Shown one piece after another: positions 1-8,199 of a DNA stretch of 64,000 bases. The translations under genes and the position numbers were made by a program. The notes under the pieces are model-generated. The model was not told the DNA's origin and did not search any database. It saw nothing but the letters and a program-made list of their open reading frames with translations. Numbering within the stretch: the stretch's first letter is position 1; each line of letters starts with the position of its first letter. The stretch comes from CAZLYF01 sp964586835 (GTDB taxonomy: Bacteria; Bacillota; Clostridia; Christensenellales; Aristaeellaceae). The stretch covers positions 33,962-97,961 of the forward strand of contig CAZPIC010000006.1 of the NCBI GenBank assembly GCA_964586835.1, written 5' to 3'.

Positions 1-490
1 CGGAGGATAGCCAGGCCACCTTGACACCGAAAAGCGCCTGAAGAAGGTAGTTGATCAGGCCATACTCTGCATTGAGCATCAGCTTCCACATCTGGCCCGC
101 AATGGTAGGCGTGATCGCCAGGGGAACGATCAGGGTGCCCACCACCAGAGGCTTTAACCTGAACTCCCTGTCGTTGAGCAAAAGGGCAATTGCAAAGCCC
201 AGCACCATCTCCACGGCGGTCGCCAGCGCCATGAAACCCAGACTGATGTAAATCGCATGCCAGAAGTCCCTGTCACGGCCGGAGAACAGGCGCAGGTAGT
301 TGTCAAACGCAACGAACTTCGCCCTGCTTACATCCCACCCCAGCTGATAGTTCGTGAAGCTCACTACAACCAGGAAGATGGTGGGTACGATGGACAACAG
401 GATCAGAGCGGACATCGCGGGGGCAATATACTTGATGTGCGGTCTGTCTCTAAAAAAGCCGCACACGGCCTGCCTACCGGCCTTTCGCAT
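1..490 (-). CDS. Sugar ABC transporter permease (MalF/UgpA type), 3' end cut off by window edge
   Basis: Membrane subunit of a carbohydrate ABC importer. The reading frame opens at the ATG at 490 (MRKAGRQAVCGFF...) and runs off the window, so only about 163 residues are visible. They show a cytoplasmic N-terminus, a first membrane segment (ALILLSIVPTIFLVVVSF), a periplasmic-type loop with FDNYLRLF and DRDFWHAIYISLGF, and two further hydrophobic segments. This is the usual start of MalF/UgpA-like permeases. It lies 78 bases downstream of the solute-binding protein gene and almost certainly shares its operon. The substrate cannot be told from sequence; a sugar or sugar alcohol is an inference from the binding protein. 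Confidence 0.85.
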   Translation of the reverse strand, partial: MRKAGRQAVCGFFRDRPHIKYIAPAMSALILLSIVPTIFLVVVSFTNYQLGWDVSRAKFVAFDNYLRLFSGRDRDFWHAIYISLGFMALATAVEMVLGFAIALLLNDREFRLKPLVVGTLIVPLAITPTIAGQMWKLMLNAEYGLINYLLQALFGVKVAWLSS

Positions 491-568
491 GCGGGAGCTC
501 CTTTCCCCACAGGAAAGGGAAGAGAGAAATCCATGGAAGACCCCTCTCCTCCCTTTGTTTCATCAGGT

Positions 569-1894
569 TCAGTGAATCAGGTCTTCAATGTCACGCTGCA
601 TGTCTTCACAGGCCACCTGCACCTCGATGTCGCCAGCCAGGGCTGCGCTGCCATAGGCGCCGGCGATCTCCAGGATCTGGTTGATCTGGTCATGCTGCGG
701 TATCCAGCTCAAGCCTTTTTGTACCAGGCCGTCCGCGCTGTCCAGGGCGATCTTCTGAGCAGGATAGGAGGGGTTGGCTGCTGCCAGCTCCTCGTTTTGA
801 AACACAGACGCCCGGGTACCGACCCCACCAGCCAGCACGTAATCAACGCTCTTTTCCCTGCTGGCCATGAAGGTGATAAAAGCCCACGCGGCTTGCTGAT
901 TCTTAGAGGAGGCGGGGATTGCCAGGTTCCACCCTGCCAGGGCTGCCCCATCGCCAGCCGGACCGGTGGGAGTGGGCACAAAGGCAACCCTGTCCGACAC
1001 GGTCGAGGTGGCGGGGTTGGTAATCTGGTTTGCGAGGGCTGTCGCATCCAGCCACATGGCTGTGCTTCCAGAAATAAAGGCACCCAATGCTTCTTCGTGC
1101 GTGTAGGTGCCCACGTCGGGCGGAGCGCAGCTAAGCAGGTCCACATAAAACTGAAGGGAGGCGATGGTCTCGGGGGTTGTGCAGGTCACCTCCACCTGGT
1201 CGGCGCTGATGGTTGCCTGGTCAAGGAATCCGGCACCAAAGTTATACATCAGGCTCATCCAGCCGGAAGCGAAATGGATGCCGCGCTGCGCGCGCATCGC
1301 CACGCCATAGAGGTTCTCCTCCTTGCCGTTGAAAAACTGTGCCAGCTCCAGGTACTCCTCCATGGTCTTAGGCGGTTCCTTGCCGTATTTTTCAAACAAG
1401 TCCGTCCGATAGGCGATAAACCGCGTTTCTCCGGCTGTGGGGATGCCATAGTTTATCCCGTTGGCGCCTGAGATCCCATTGCGGTAGGCGGCCATAATGT
1501 CCTCATAGTCAAACCAGTCCGGCGTCAGTTCAGGATCCTCCACAAAATCCTTCACCGGCAACAGGACGTTCTTGGATGCGTACTCACTCATCCAGAAGGC
1601 ATCCGTCATGAAGACGTCATAGGCGCCCGCTCCCTGGAAGTCCAGCAATTGCTTGCTTTTTAAGTTGGTTTCTTCCACAACGTCCCAGACAACTTTGATG
1701 CCGGTGAGCGCTGTAAATTCATCGTTCATCGTTTTGAATGCCTCTGTGGAAGGATGAGAGGCCATCGCGACTGTGATGGTCGTGCCGTCGTATTCTTCCT
1801 TCAGGGCTGCGCCCCATGCCTCCATATTCGCCAAAGCGCCAGTCATCAGGGCACACAGAAACAGGGAAAGGATGATCGTTGCCGTTCTTTTCAT
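569..1894 (-). CDS. Extracellular solute-binding protein, family 1 (sugar ABC importer)
   Basis: 441-residue substrate-binding protein that would capture a sugar outside the cell and pass it to the permease encoded next. The N-terminus has a signal peptide (MKRTATIILSLFLCALMTG). The mature part follows the family 1 fold: TITVAMASHPSTEAFKTMNDEF, a central VFMTDAFWMSEYA segment, and GAALAGWNLAIPASSKNQQAAWAFITFMAS near the C-terminus, resembling maltose/sorbitol-type binding proteins. The only early cysteine (C14, in LFLC) does not fit a lipobox, which is odd for a monoderm organism, where these proteins are normally lipid-anchored. AAAGGAGG lies just upstream of the ATG. Confidence 0.9.
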   Translation of the reverse strand: MKRTATIILSLFLCALMTGALANMEAWGAALKEEYDGTTITVAMASHPSTEAFKTMNDEFTALTGIKVVWDVVEETNLKSKQLLDFQGAGAYDVFMTDAFWMSEYASKNVLLPVKDFVEDPELTPDWFDYEDIMAAYRNGISGANGINYGIPTAGETRFIAYRTDLFEKYGKEPPKTMEEYLELAQFFNGKEENLYGVAMRAQRGIHFASGWMSLMYNFGAGFLDQATISADQVEVTCTTPETIASLQFYVDLLSCAPPDVGTYTHEEALGAFISGSTAMWLDATALANQITNPATSTVSDRVAFVPTPTGPAGDGAALAGWNLAIPASSKNQQAAWAFITFMASREKSVDYVLAGGVGTRASVFQNEELAAANPSYPAQKIALDSADGLVQKGLSWIPQHDQINQILEIAGAYGSAALAGDIEVQVACEDMQRDIEDLIH

Positions 1895-1927
1895 CTTGGG
1901 CCTCCTTTATTGGATTGTCTGCCTTCT

Positions 1928-1955
1928 ATTATAGGATTTGTGAATCTGTTGTCAA
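1928..1955 (-). promoter_or_regulatory. Promoter of the sugar ABC operon
   Basis: On the minus strand a perfect -35 TTGACA (1950-1955) and a perfect -10 TATAAT (1928-1933) are separated by 16 bases, about 34 bases before the start of the binding-protein gene. No clear operator or cre-like site was seen beside it. Confidence 0.85.
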
Positions 1956-2109
1956 TAGCCCGGGTGCCTTGAGCAGGGCTTACGCATGAACGGTCAGGGT
2001 CCATCATCGCGATGAGCAGCTTAAAAACCATCACATCCCCCACATCATGCTTTCCAGGCATTGAAGGCCCATCCGGCTCTGAACCGCTTCCCCGTTGCAG
2101 GGTAGCGGC

Positions 2110-2140
2110 TTGACATCAGCGATGCAGCTGAGTGTATGAT
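2110..2140 (+). promoter_or_regulatory. Possible promoter for the acylphosphatase gene
   Basis: TTGACA at 2110-2115 and TATGAT at 2135-2140 with a long 19-base spacer. It would give a leader of about 150 bases before the acylphosphatase start. The spacer length makes this uncertain. No gene was seen between 1956 and 2294. Confidence 0.45.
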
Positions 2141-2239
2141 GCATAAAATACTTCTCCAGGCATCCTGTGTACGGACCTGGATGGAGGGGATGGTCTTCTT
2201 GTTTTATTCTCTGGGAAGAGCCCTGCGGAAAACCTTTGT

Positions 2240-2266
2240 CATCCTTCAAGTGAAAAGGATGCGCTT
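2240..2266 (+). promoter_or_regulatory. Hairpin in the acylphosphatase leader, terminator-like
   Basis: A perfect 7-bp stem, CATCCTT (2240-2246) with AAGGATG (2255-2261), closes an 8-base loop and is followed by CGCTTTT. It ends about 30 bases before the start codon, so it could act as an attenuator or stabilise the transcript. The short T run makes a strong terminator unlikely. Confidence 0.4.
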
Positions 2267-2294
2267 TTCGAACACGAACCGGAAGGAGATGGGA

Positions 2295-2561
2295 ATGCAG
2301 AGAAAAAGCCTGCGTTTCGAAGGAAAGGTGCAACGCGTGGGCTTTCGCTTTGAAGCGGAGCTGATCGCCAGGCGCTTGGGGCTGACCGGCAGTGCAGAGA
2401 ACCTCGCAGACGGCTCCGTCAGCCTGGAACTCCAGGGACACCCGGAGGCGATCCAGGAGCTGGTGACCGCGATGAAGGGGCTTCGGCGGATCAGGATCAC
2501 CCGGATACAGGAAAAGGACCTTCCTGTTTTTGAGGGTGAGCAGGGCTTTTCCATCTTATAA
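2295..2561 (+). CDS. acyP: Acylphosphatase
   Basis: Small cytosolic enzyme of 88 residues that hydrolyses carboxyl-phosphate bonds such as acetyl phosphate or 1,3-bisphosphoglycerate. The phosphate-binding loop GKVQRVGFRF carries the catalytic arginine (R18), and the catalytic asparagine is N36 in SAENLADGSV. Length is normal for the family (about 90). The ATG at 2295 was chosen because GGAAGGAG lies at good spacing before it; an in-frame ATG at 2289 would add two residues and sits too close to that site. It is a single gene with no operon partner. Confidence 0.9.
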   Translation: MQRKSLRFEGKVQRVGFRFEAELIARRLGLTGSAENLADGSVSLELQGHPEAIQELVTAMKGLRRIRITRIQEKDLPVFEGEQGFSIL

Positions 2562-2787
2562 AAAACCTGGGCGACCCGTACCGGACGCGGATGGCACCGC
2601 CTCCCCGGATCGGAGCCTGCATGGCAGGCCAAGCCGCTGTCATTCAATCACAGGCCCTTGTCGCCTGTAGCCCTGCAGCGCAAGAGGTATCTTACAGGAG
2701 AACAAGTATTCTTCAGGTCAGTGTCAGTTGTCCGACCGCGATGTCACTTGTCTCGGATCAGGCATACAACATCGTCCAAACCACGTT
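2562..2787. other. Intergenic stretch with no recognised gene
   Basis: Between the acylphosphatase gene and the terminator downstream of iscU I see no ribosome-binding-site-linked reading frame, no tRNA and no known RNA family. The longer open frames here lack family features and start signals. Confidence 0.5.
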
Positions 2788-2822
2788 AAAAGGTCCGGGC
2801 ATCGCTATAGCCCGAACCTTTG
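2788..2822 (-). terminator. Rho-independent terminator of the isc operon
   Basis: Read on the minus strand, AAAGGTTCGGGC pairs with GCCCGGACCTTT around a 9-base loop and ends in TTTT. It lies about 150 bases past the iscU stop codon. On the plus strand no T run follows, so it is oriented for the isc operon. Confidence 0.7.
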
Positions 2823-2972
2823 GTAACCTTCATAAGCGCAAAACCGACACGCTCTCCGACACTGACCTGATCGGGTGCCCCGTCCCCGCCAGCCCTGCCC
2901 TTCGCGTTTGGCGAACCAAGGAGGCGGCATCCGGAAGTGGATGCTCAGGCGTCCCGGCTCACCTGCCGGCCT

Positions 2973-3395
2973 TCAGCCACAGCGGCTGCAGTTTCCGTTG
3001 CAGAAAAGCTCGCGTCCGTATTCAATGCTGTGGCGATCATAGTAATCCTTGATCGCAGCCTTGATCGCCTCCTCTGCAAGCACAGAGCAGTGCACCTTGT
3101 TGGCCGGAAGCCCATCCAGCGCTTCCACCACTGCCTTGTTTGTCAGCTGAAGGGCCTCCTCCAGGCGCTTGCCCTTGACCATTTCAGTCGCCATGGAGCT
3201 GGTCGCGATCGCACTGCCACACCCGAAGGTGTTGAACTTTACATCGGTGATGAGCCCGTCGTCCACCTTGATGTACATCCGCATGATATCGCCGCACCTG
3301 GCGTTCCCCACCTCGCCGACCCCGTCGGCATCGTCCATTTTCCCAACGTTGCGCGGGTGTGTAAAGTGGTCCATGACCTTTTCACTGTACAGCAT
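2973..3395 (-). CDS. iscU: Iron-sulfur cluster scaffold protein (NifU N-terminal/IscU family)
   Basis: 140-residue scaffold on which [2Fe-2S]/[4Fe-4S] clusters are assembled from sulfur delivered by the cysteine desulfurase encoded just upstream. The three ligand cysteines are present: C34 in NARCGD, C59 in FGCGSAIA and C103 in HCSVLAEEAI, with the conserved Asp next to the first. The C-terminus carries an extra Cys cluster (FCNGNCSRCG, C132, C136, C139), seen in clostridial NifU-like proteins and possibly another metal site. It is the last gene of iscR-iscS-iscU, 13 bases after iscS. Confidence 0.93.
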   Translation of the reverse strand: MLYSEKVMDHFTHPRNVGKMDDADGVGEVGNARCGDIMRMYIKVDDGLITDVKFNTFGCGSAIATSSMATEMVKGKRLEEALQLTNKAVVEALDGLPANKVHCSVLAEEAIKAAIKDYYDRHSIEYGRELFCNGNCSRCG

Positions 3396-3408
3396 GGGTT
3401 CCTCCTTG

Positions 3409-4623
3409 CTATATGATATGCTCTCTCAAGCCTTTTTGAAGATCATCCCAGATGGGAGATATGCTGCGCAGGTACTCCACAACGCCCGGAACGCTCGCGA
3501 GGATATGCGTGATCTCCTCGTCCGTGTTGTACTCGCTGATGCTGAGCCGCAGCGATCCATGGGCGACCTCGTGGGGAAGTCCCAGGGCAAGGAGGACGTG
3601 GCTTGGATCCAGGGAGCCGCTGGTGCAAGCAGATCCGGAAGAAGCACAAATTCCCTTTTGATCCAGCAGCAATAGCAGCGACTCGCCTTCGATGCCTTCA
3701 AAGCATAGATTGACAATCCCCGGCAGCCGCCTGTCCCTGTCACCATTGAGCACAGCGTGCGGGATCTGGGTCAGCTGCTCAATCAGCCTGTCTCGCATGG
3801 CGCTGACACGGACAGAGACCTCCTCCTGCCTGTCACAGGCATCCTTCAGCGCCGCCGCCATCCCAACAATGGCAGGGATATTCTCCGTTCCGGGGCGGAC
3901 TCCCCTTTCCTGAGCTCCCCCTTCCAGCAGGTTTGTCGGCCGTATCCCTCTTCGGGCATAGAGGGCACCCACGCCCTTGGGGCCATGGAATTTGTGCGCT
4001 GAAAGAGACAGCATGTCAATGCGTTGCTGTTTGACATCAATCGGCAGGTGCCCGGCTGCCTGCACCGCATCCGTAAAGAAAGGGACGCCCTTTTCCCGGC
4101 AGACTGCTCCGATTTCAGCGATGGGCTGGACGGTGCCAATCTCATTATTGGCAAACATCACGGCCACCAGGGCTGTTTTTTCGCTGATAGCATCGCGCAC
4201 CGCCTTGGCCTCTACCATTCCGCCCGACCCCACCTCAAGCCAGGTCACCTCAAGCCCGTTTTTCTCAAGCTTCTTGACCGCGTGGAGGACGGCATGGTGC
4301 TCAAACACCGTCGTGACCACGTGGTTGCGGCCCTTCTTCGCACCTGCAGCCACGGCGGTAAGGAGGGCCTGGTTATTCGCCTCCGTGCCTCCGGAAGTAA
4401 AGGTAATTTCGCCAGGGCTGGCATTCAGACATTCCGCCACTGTCTGTCTCGCCTTCAGCAGAGCGCCCGCAGCGTTTTGCCCAAGGCTGTGCAGACTGCT
4501 CGGGTTGCCATATTGCTCGGCAAAATAAGGCATCATGGCCTCCAGCGCGGAGGAACTGAGTTTTGTCGTTGCCGCGTTGTCCGCATAAATCATGTGCGAT
4601 GTTCCATCCGTTTCGTTGTTCAT
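3409..4623 (-). CDS. iscS: Cysteine desulfurase (NifS/IscS family)
   Basis: 404-residue pyridoxal-phosphate enzyme that takes sulfur from cysteine and hands it to the scaffold protein. MIYADNAATT is the typical N-terminal motif. The PLP lysine is K211 in SAHKFHGPKG, and the persulfide cysteine is C333 in SGSACTSGS. A second cysteine (C326) sits close before it. The ATG at 4623 starts 5 bases after the regulator's stop codon. The frame stays open further upstream but overlaps the regulator gene, and an internal ATG at 4593 (MIYAD) is an alternative start. Confidence 0.94.
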   Translation of the reverse strand: MNNETDGTSHMIYADNAATTKLSSSALEAMMPYFAEQYGNPSSLHSLGQNAAGALLKARQTVAECLNASPGEITFTSGGTEANNQALLTAVAAGAKKGRNHVVTTVFEHHAVLHAVKKLEKNGLEVTWLEVGSGGMVEAKAVRDAISEKTALVAVMFANNEIGTVQPIAEIGAVCREKGVPFFTDAVQAAGHLPIDVKQQRIDMLSLSAHKFHGPKGVGALYARRGIRPTNLLEGGAQERGVRPGTENIPAIVGMAAALKDACDRQEEVSVRVSAMRDRLIEQLTQIPHAVLNGDRDRRLPGIVNLCFEGIEGESLLLLLDQKGICASSGSACTSGSLDPSHVLLALGLPHEVAHGSLRLSISEYNTDEEITHILASVPGVVEYLRSISPIWDDLQKGLREHII

Positions 4624-4628
4624 TTGGG

Positions 4629-5051
4629 TCACGCGTCCAGCCCCCCGCTGTTTTCCAGCAGATCGGCGATGGTCACGCGTTCGAGGTAGTCCTCCACCAC
4701 CGTATCCAAGCCTTTCCAAAGAGGCAGGGTCGGACAGTCCTCCGCACGGTCGCAGCGCCTGTCCCTGCCCCCCACGCAGGCTGCAGGCGCCAGGCCTCTC
4801 TCTACCTTTGCAAGCACGGAACCCACCGACACATCCTCCGCCGGCCTGGACAGCCGGTAGCCCCCATCTTTTCCGCGCTTGCTGTTAATCAGTTCCGCCT
4901 TGCCCAACGCAGATGCAATGGACTCAAGGTATTTGCGTGAAATCCCCTGCCTGCGCGCCACTTCATTCAGGCTGACAAACCCGCTTTGCGCGTGCTTTGC
5001 CAAATCAACCATGACCCGCAGCGCGTATCTTCCCCTGGTGGAGATCACCAT
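4629..5051 (-). CDS. iscR: Rrf2-family transcriptional regulator, IscR-like
   Basis: 140-residue winged-helix regulator. The helix-turn-helix region (SLNEVARRQGISRKYLESIASALGKAELINSKRGKDGGYRL, given here for its key residues) is typical of Rrf2 proteins. Three cysteines at C92, C100 and C106 are placed like the cluster ligands of IscR, so it probably senses iron-sulfur cluster status and controls its own operon. It heads the operon and is followed after 5 bases by iscS. A palindrome at the predicted transcription start is a candidate binding site. Confidence 0.92.
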   Translation of the reverse strand: MVISTRGRYALRVMVDLAKHAQSGFVSLNEVARRQGISRKYLESIASALGKAELINSKRGKDGGYRLSRPAEDVSVGSVLAKVERGLAPAACVGGRDRRCDRAEDCPTLPLWKGLDTVVEDYLERVTIADLLENSGGLDA

Positions 5052-5069
5052 GCTTTCGTCCTCCTGAAG

Positions 5070-5088
5070 CCGGCGGATGACCCGCCGG
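5070..5088. promoter_or_regulatory. Perfect inverted repeat at the isc transcription start
   Basis: CCGGCGG (5070-5076) and CCGCCGG (5082-5088) flank a 5-base centre. The predicted start of the isc transcript (about 5086) falls inside it. It could be an operator for the Rrf2 regulator or a hairpin at the very 5' end of the messenger. Confidence 0.5.
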
Positions 5089-5092
5089 TCAG

Positions 5093-5121
5093 ATCATACG
5101 CCCAATCTCCTACCAAGTCAA
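5093..5121 (-). promoter_or_regulatory. Promoter of iscR-iscS-iscU
   Basis: Minus strand: TTGACT (5116-5121), 17-base spacer, TATGAT (5093-5098). The ribosome binding site AGGAGG lies before the iscR start. It is back to back with the promoter of the neighbouring plus-strand gene. Confidence 0.8.
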
Positions 5122-5137
5122 TATGAATTTGTGACAC

Positions 5138-5166
5138 TTGTACACCGAAGCCTAGACTGCTACAAT
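5138..5166 (+). promoter_or_regulatory. Promoter of the secreted DUF6273-like gene
   Basis: TTGTAC (5138-5143), 17-base spacer, TACAAT (5161-5166), followed by CAGGAG before the ATG at 5197. It is divergent from the isc promoter, whose -35 is only 17 bases away. Confidence 0.75.
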
Positions 5167-5196
5167 GATTGTATCAATCGTCAGGAGAATGCGCAA

Positions 5197-5907
5197 ATGA
5201 GGCAAAGAACGTTCGTCCTTCTGCCGGCAGTGCTGCTGGCCGCCCTGCTGGCTGTATCCCCCGCCATCGCCTCCAGTCTGGAAGGCTATGACAGCCAGTC
5301 GAGGCGCTACACCTATGCGACCCTAGGATCCTTCCCGACACTCGCGGATGGGACAGAGCTGCCCATCGTATGGCGCGTGCTGGCAGCCGGAGACAGCGAT
5401 GCCATTTTGATGTCCGACAGAATCCTGGAGACAAAACAGCTGCACCATAGTTACCGCCCCTACCCCGGATGGCAGGAGTCAGACCTCTATGCCTACCTGA
5501 ACGGCGAATTCATGGCGCGTGCGTTCAGCCCAGCTGAGCAATCCGCCCTCCTTTCGGGCGAAGACGGAGGTCGCGTCACATTGCCCTCGGCAGACGATAT
5601 CCGAAACGCTGCCTACGGCTTCAAAGACGACAACAGCCGCAAGCTCAAGGCCACTGAATACGCCATGACGACAGGCCTGTATGAGTATGAGTACAAGAGC
5701 TACCATCCCATCTGGACGCGTACGCCAAGTACAGGCCATGATTTCGCCCAGCGTACCACCAAACTGCATGGCAAGGTGGGTTATCTGGCGGTCACCGCCA
5801 AGGATCTCGGGGTCATTCCCTGTATCCGCATTGAGCTTGATCGGCTTTCGATCGAAGGCGGAAGCGGCTCTTCGGAGGATCCTTACCGGCTGGTCCCAGT
5901 CGAATAA
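5197..5907 (+). CDS. Secreted protein with DUF6273-like domain
   Basis: 236-residue protein of unknown function. A signal peptide (MRQRTFVLLPAVLLAALLAV, cleavage near AIASS) shows export. The mature part has the pattern I associate with DUF6273: PIVWRVLAAGDSDAILMSD, then WQESDLYAYLNGEFMARAFS, a middle DDIRNAAYGF segment, and a C-terminal YLAVTAKDLGVIPCIRIELD. Such domains are common in surface proteins of Firmicutes. The ATG at 5197 was chosen for its AGGAG and signal peptide. The frame is open from 5077 but that part overlaps the promoter. The gene is monocistronic. Confidence 0.75.
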   Translation: MRQRTFVLLPAVLLAALLAVSPAIASSLEGYDSQSRRYTYATLGSFPTLADGTELPIVWRVLAAGDSDAILMSDRILETKQLHHSYRPYPGWQESDLYAYLNGEFMARAFSPAEQSALLSGEDGGRVTLPSADDIRNAAYGFKDDNSRKLKATEYAMTTGLYEYEYKSYHPIWTRTPSTGHDFAQRTTKLHGKVGYLAVTAKDLGVIPCIRIELDRLSIEGGSGSSEDPYRLVPVE

Positions 5908-6005
5908 ATCTTCGCTGTCTGGGGCCTGCCCAGCTTCGTTTCCGGGTTCCAGTCGGGCTTCATGATCCCGGAGGGGTAAAGATTCACTGATGGGTGACAG
6001 ATGTC

Positions 6006-6034
6006 TTGCCCACCATGGCACGGTGTGCTACACT
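6006..6034 (+). promoter_or_regulatory. Promoter of pgsA-guaB
   Basis: TTGCCC (6006-6011), 17-base spacer, TACACT (6029-6034), ending about 28 bases before the pgsA start. Confidence 0.6.
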
Positions 6035-6062
6035 CCGGCAAACCCGGCAAGGAGATGGCGTC

Positions 6063-6644
6063 ATGGCCTTCATCAGACGTGAGAACCTGAACCTCGCAAA
6101 CGCGCTCACGCTTCTGCGCGTGCTTCTCATCCCGGTCTTTTGCCTGCTGAAGATAGCAGGCCGCAATACGGCCGCACTGGCCGTATTTTTACTGGCTGGG
6201 GTCACGGATATTCTGGATGGATACGCAGCCAGAAAACTCAAGGTGGTTACCGATTTTGGCAAGCTGCTGGACCCGCTAGCCGACAAGCTGATGGTTCTTT
6301 CCGCCCTGCTTCTCTTTGTCGTCAGGGGAGTTTTCCCGCTTTCCGCTCTGCTGATCCTCTTCGGAAAAGAACTGCTCGTGGTCGTAGGTGGTCTGCTTCT
6401 GTACAGAAGAAAACAAGTCGTCTCCAGTCGGCACATCGGAAAGGCAGCCCAGTGCGTCTTATTTATCTCGTTGTCTCTGGGCTTTTTTCACGACCGTCTT
6501 TGTGCCGCAGGCCTTCCTATTCACCGAGTTCTCCTGTGGGTTGCTGTCGGTCTTTCCCTGGCGGCCCTCTTCTTTTACAGCTATACCAACGTGTTGCGCC
6601 ATGGCGCTGACCCTCCACAGCCCCCGGCAGACAAAGCTCCCTGA
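6063..6644 (+). CDS. pgsA: CDP-diacylglycerol--glycerol-3-phosphate 3-phosphatidyltransferase
   Basis: 193-residue integral membrane enzyme making phosphatidylglycerol phosphate, the first committed step to phosphatidylglycerol and cardiolipin. The complete CDP-alcohol phosphotransferase signature DGx2ARx8Gx3Dx3D is visible in DGYAARKLKVVTDFGKLLDP followed by LADK. NLANALTLLRVLLIPVF at the N-terminus is also typical. Several hydrophobic segments follow. The ATG at 6063 is preceded by AAGGAG. guaB follows 30 bases downstream. Confidence 0.93.
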   Translation: MAFIRRENLNLANALTLLRVLLIPVFCLLKIAGRNTAALAVFLLAGVTDILDGYAARKLKVVTDFGKLLDPLADKLMVLSALLLFVVRGVFPLSALLILFGKELLVVVGGLLLYRRKQVVSSRHIGKAAQCVLFISLSLGFFHDRLCAAGLPIHRVLLWVAVGLSLAALFFYSYTNVLRHGADPPQPPADKAP

Positions 6645-6674
6645 CCCCCTGCCAGCGACAACGAAGGAGGAAAC

Positions 6675-8144
6675 ATGCCCAAGCCCTCTATCCGCGAAGG
6701 CCTGACTTTTGACGACGTCCTGCTTGTTCCCAGGTTCAGTGAGGTTTTACCCCGGGAAACCGACCTGTCCGTGCGCCTGACCTCTACGGTCAGCTTGAAT
6801 ATCCCGCTGCTCTCCGCGGCGATGGACACGGTCACCGACGCGCGCATGGGGATCGCCATGGCCAGGGAAGGTGGCCTGGGAGTCATCCACAAGAACATGA
6901 GCGCGACCGCACAGGCCGCACAGGTAGATAAGGTCAAGCGCAGCGAGCATGGCGTGATTACAGACCCGTTCTATCTCTCCCCCGAACACCTCGTTGGGGA
7001 TGCCAAGGCACTGATGGCGCGCTATCACATCAGCGGCGTACCGATCACAGACGATACCATGACGCTCGTCGGCATCCTAACCAATCGCGATCTGCGCTTT
7101 GAAACAGACGATGGGCGTCGGATCAGTGAGGTGATGACAAGCAAAAACCTCATCACAGCGCCGGAAGGCACGACCTTAGACGACGCAAAAAAGATCCTCG
7201 CAGCGCATAAGATTGAAAAGCTGCCCATTGTGGATGCCCGGTACACGCTGCGGGGCCTGATCACCATCAAGGACATTGAAAAGGCCGTCAAGTACCCAAA
7301 CAGCGCAAGGGACCAAAACGGGCGTCTGCTCTGCGCGGCCGCTGTGGGCATTGCATCTGACTTAAAGGAACGGGTAGAGCTTCTCGTTGACTCAAAAGTC
7401 GACGTCATCTCCATGGATACAGCGCACGGGCACAGCGTCAGGGTGCTGAAGGCGGTCGAAATGATCCGTACAGCCTTTCCACGGCTGTGCATTTTCGCTG
7501 GCAATGTGGCAACTGCAGCAGCGACGCGAGACCTCATCAGTGCAGGCGCAGATTGTGTGAAGGTTGGAATCGGTCCGGGCTCTATCTGCACCACCCGTGT
7601 CGTGGCAGGCACTGGCGTTCCCCAGATCACAGCCATCAACGATTGTGCCGAGGAAGCCGCCAAACACGGCATCAGCATCATCGCCGACGGAGGGATCAAG
7701 TGGTCTGGCGATATTGCAAAAGCCATTGCCGCAGGCGCCTCTGCCGTCATGCTCGGAAGCCTGCTTGCCGGCACAGAAGAAAGCCCCGGTGAAACAGAGA
7801 TCTACCAGGGACGTTCCTTTAAGGTCTACCGCGGCATGGGATCCATGGGGGCGATGGCTCAGGCCTACGGAAGCGGCGACCGCTACTTTCAGGAGGACGA
7901 GAAAAAGCTCGTTCCCGAAGGCGTCGAAGGGCGCGTGCCCTTCAAGGGACCTCTTTCGGAAACGGTTTTCCAGTTAATGGGAGGCCTACGCGCCAGCATG
8001 GGATACTGTGGGACCAAAACGATCGAAGAGCTCAGACAAGACGGGGAGTTTATCCGCATCACAGGCGCAGGCCTGGCCGAAAGCCATCCACATGACATCT
8101 ATATCACCAGGGAAGCGCCCAATTATTCTCGAATAGACCGTTAA
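6675..8144 (+). CDS. guaB: Inosine-5'-monophosphate dehydrogenase
   Basis: 489-residue cytosolic enzyme oxidising IMP to XMP with NAD, the rate-limiting step of guanine nucleotide synthesis. LTFDDVLLVPRFSEVLP opens the barrel, a pair of CBS domains occupies about residues 95-205, and the catalytic cysteine is C305 in GPGSICTTR. The flap region ends with YCGTKTIEEL. AAGGAGG precedes the ATG. It is convergent with potC. Confidence 0.96.
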   Translation: MPKPSIREGLTFDDVLLVPRFSEVLPRETDLSVRLTSTVSLNIPLLSAAMDTVTDARMGIAMAREGGLGVIHKNMSATAQAAQVDKVKRSEHGVITDPFYLSPEHLVGDAKALMARYHISGVPITDDTMTLVGILTNRDLRFETDDGRRISEVMTSKNLITAPEGTTLDDAKKILAAHKIEKLPIVDARYTLRGLITIKDIEKAVKYPNSARDQNGRLLCAAAVGIASDLKERVELLVDSKVDVISMDTAHGHSVRVLKAVEMIRTAFPRLCIFAGNVATAAATRDLISAGADCVKVGIGPGSICTTRVVAGTGVPQITAINDCAEEAAKHGISIIADGGIKWSGDIAKAIAAGASAVMLGSLLAGTEESPGETEIYQGRSFKVYRGMGSMGAMAQAYGSGDRYFQEDEKKLVPEGVEGRVPFKGPLSETVFQLMGGLRASMGYCGTKTIEELRQDGEFIRITGAGLAESHPHDIYITREAPNYSRIDR

Positions 8145-8199
8145 GCCACCTCGGGATTGAGCCGCCGGAAAACCCCGGGCGGGTGCGGCGGGTGTTGAC

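Noticed and set aside
257..1471. 404-codon open frame on the plus strand
   Set aside because: It lies entirely opposite the solute-binding protein and permease genes, shows no family features and has no ribosome site.
2591..3052. 153-codon open frame on the plus strand downstream of acyP
   Set aside because: It crosses the isc terminator and the end of iscU and lacks a start signal.
8145..8199. Shared terminator between guaB and potC
   Set aside because: A GC-rich stem (CCGCC/GGCGG) exists but has a long loop and no T run on either strand.
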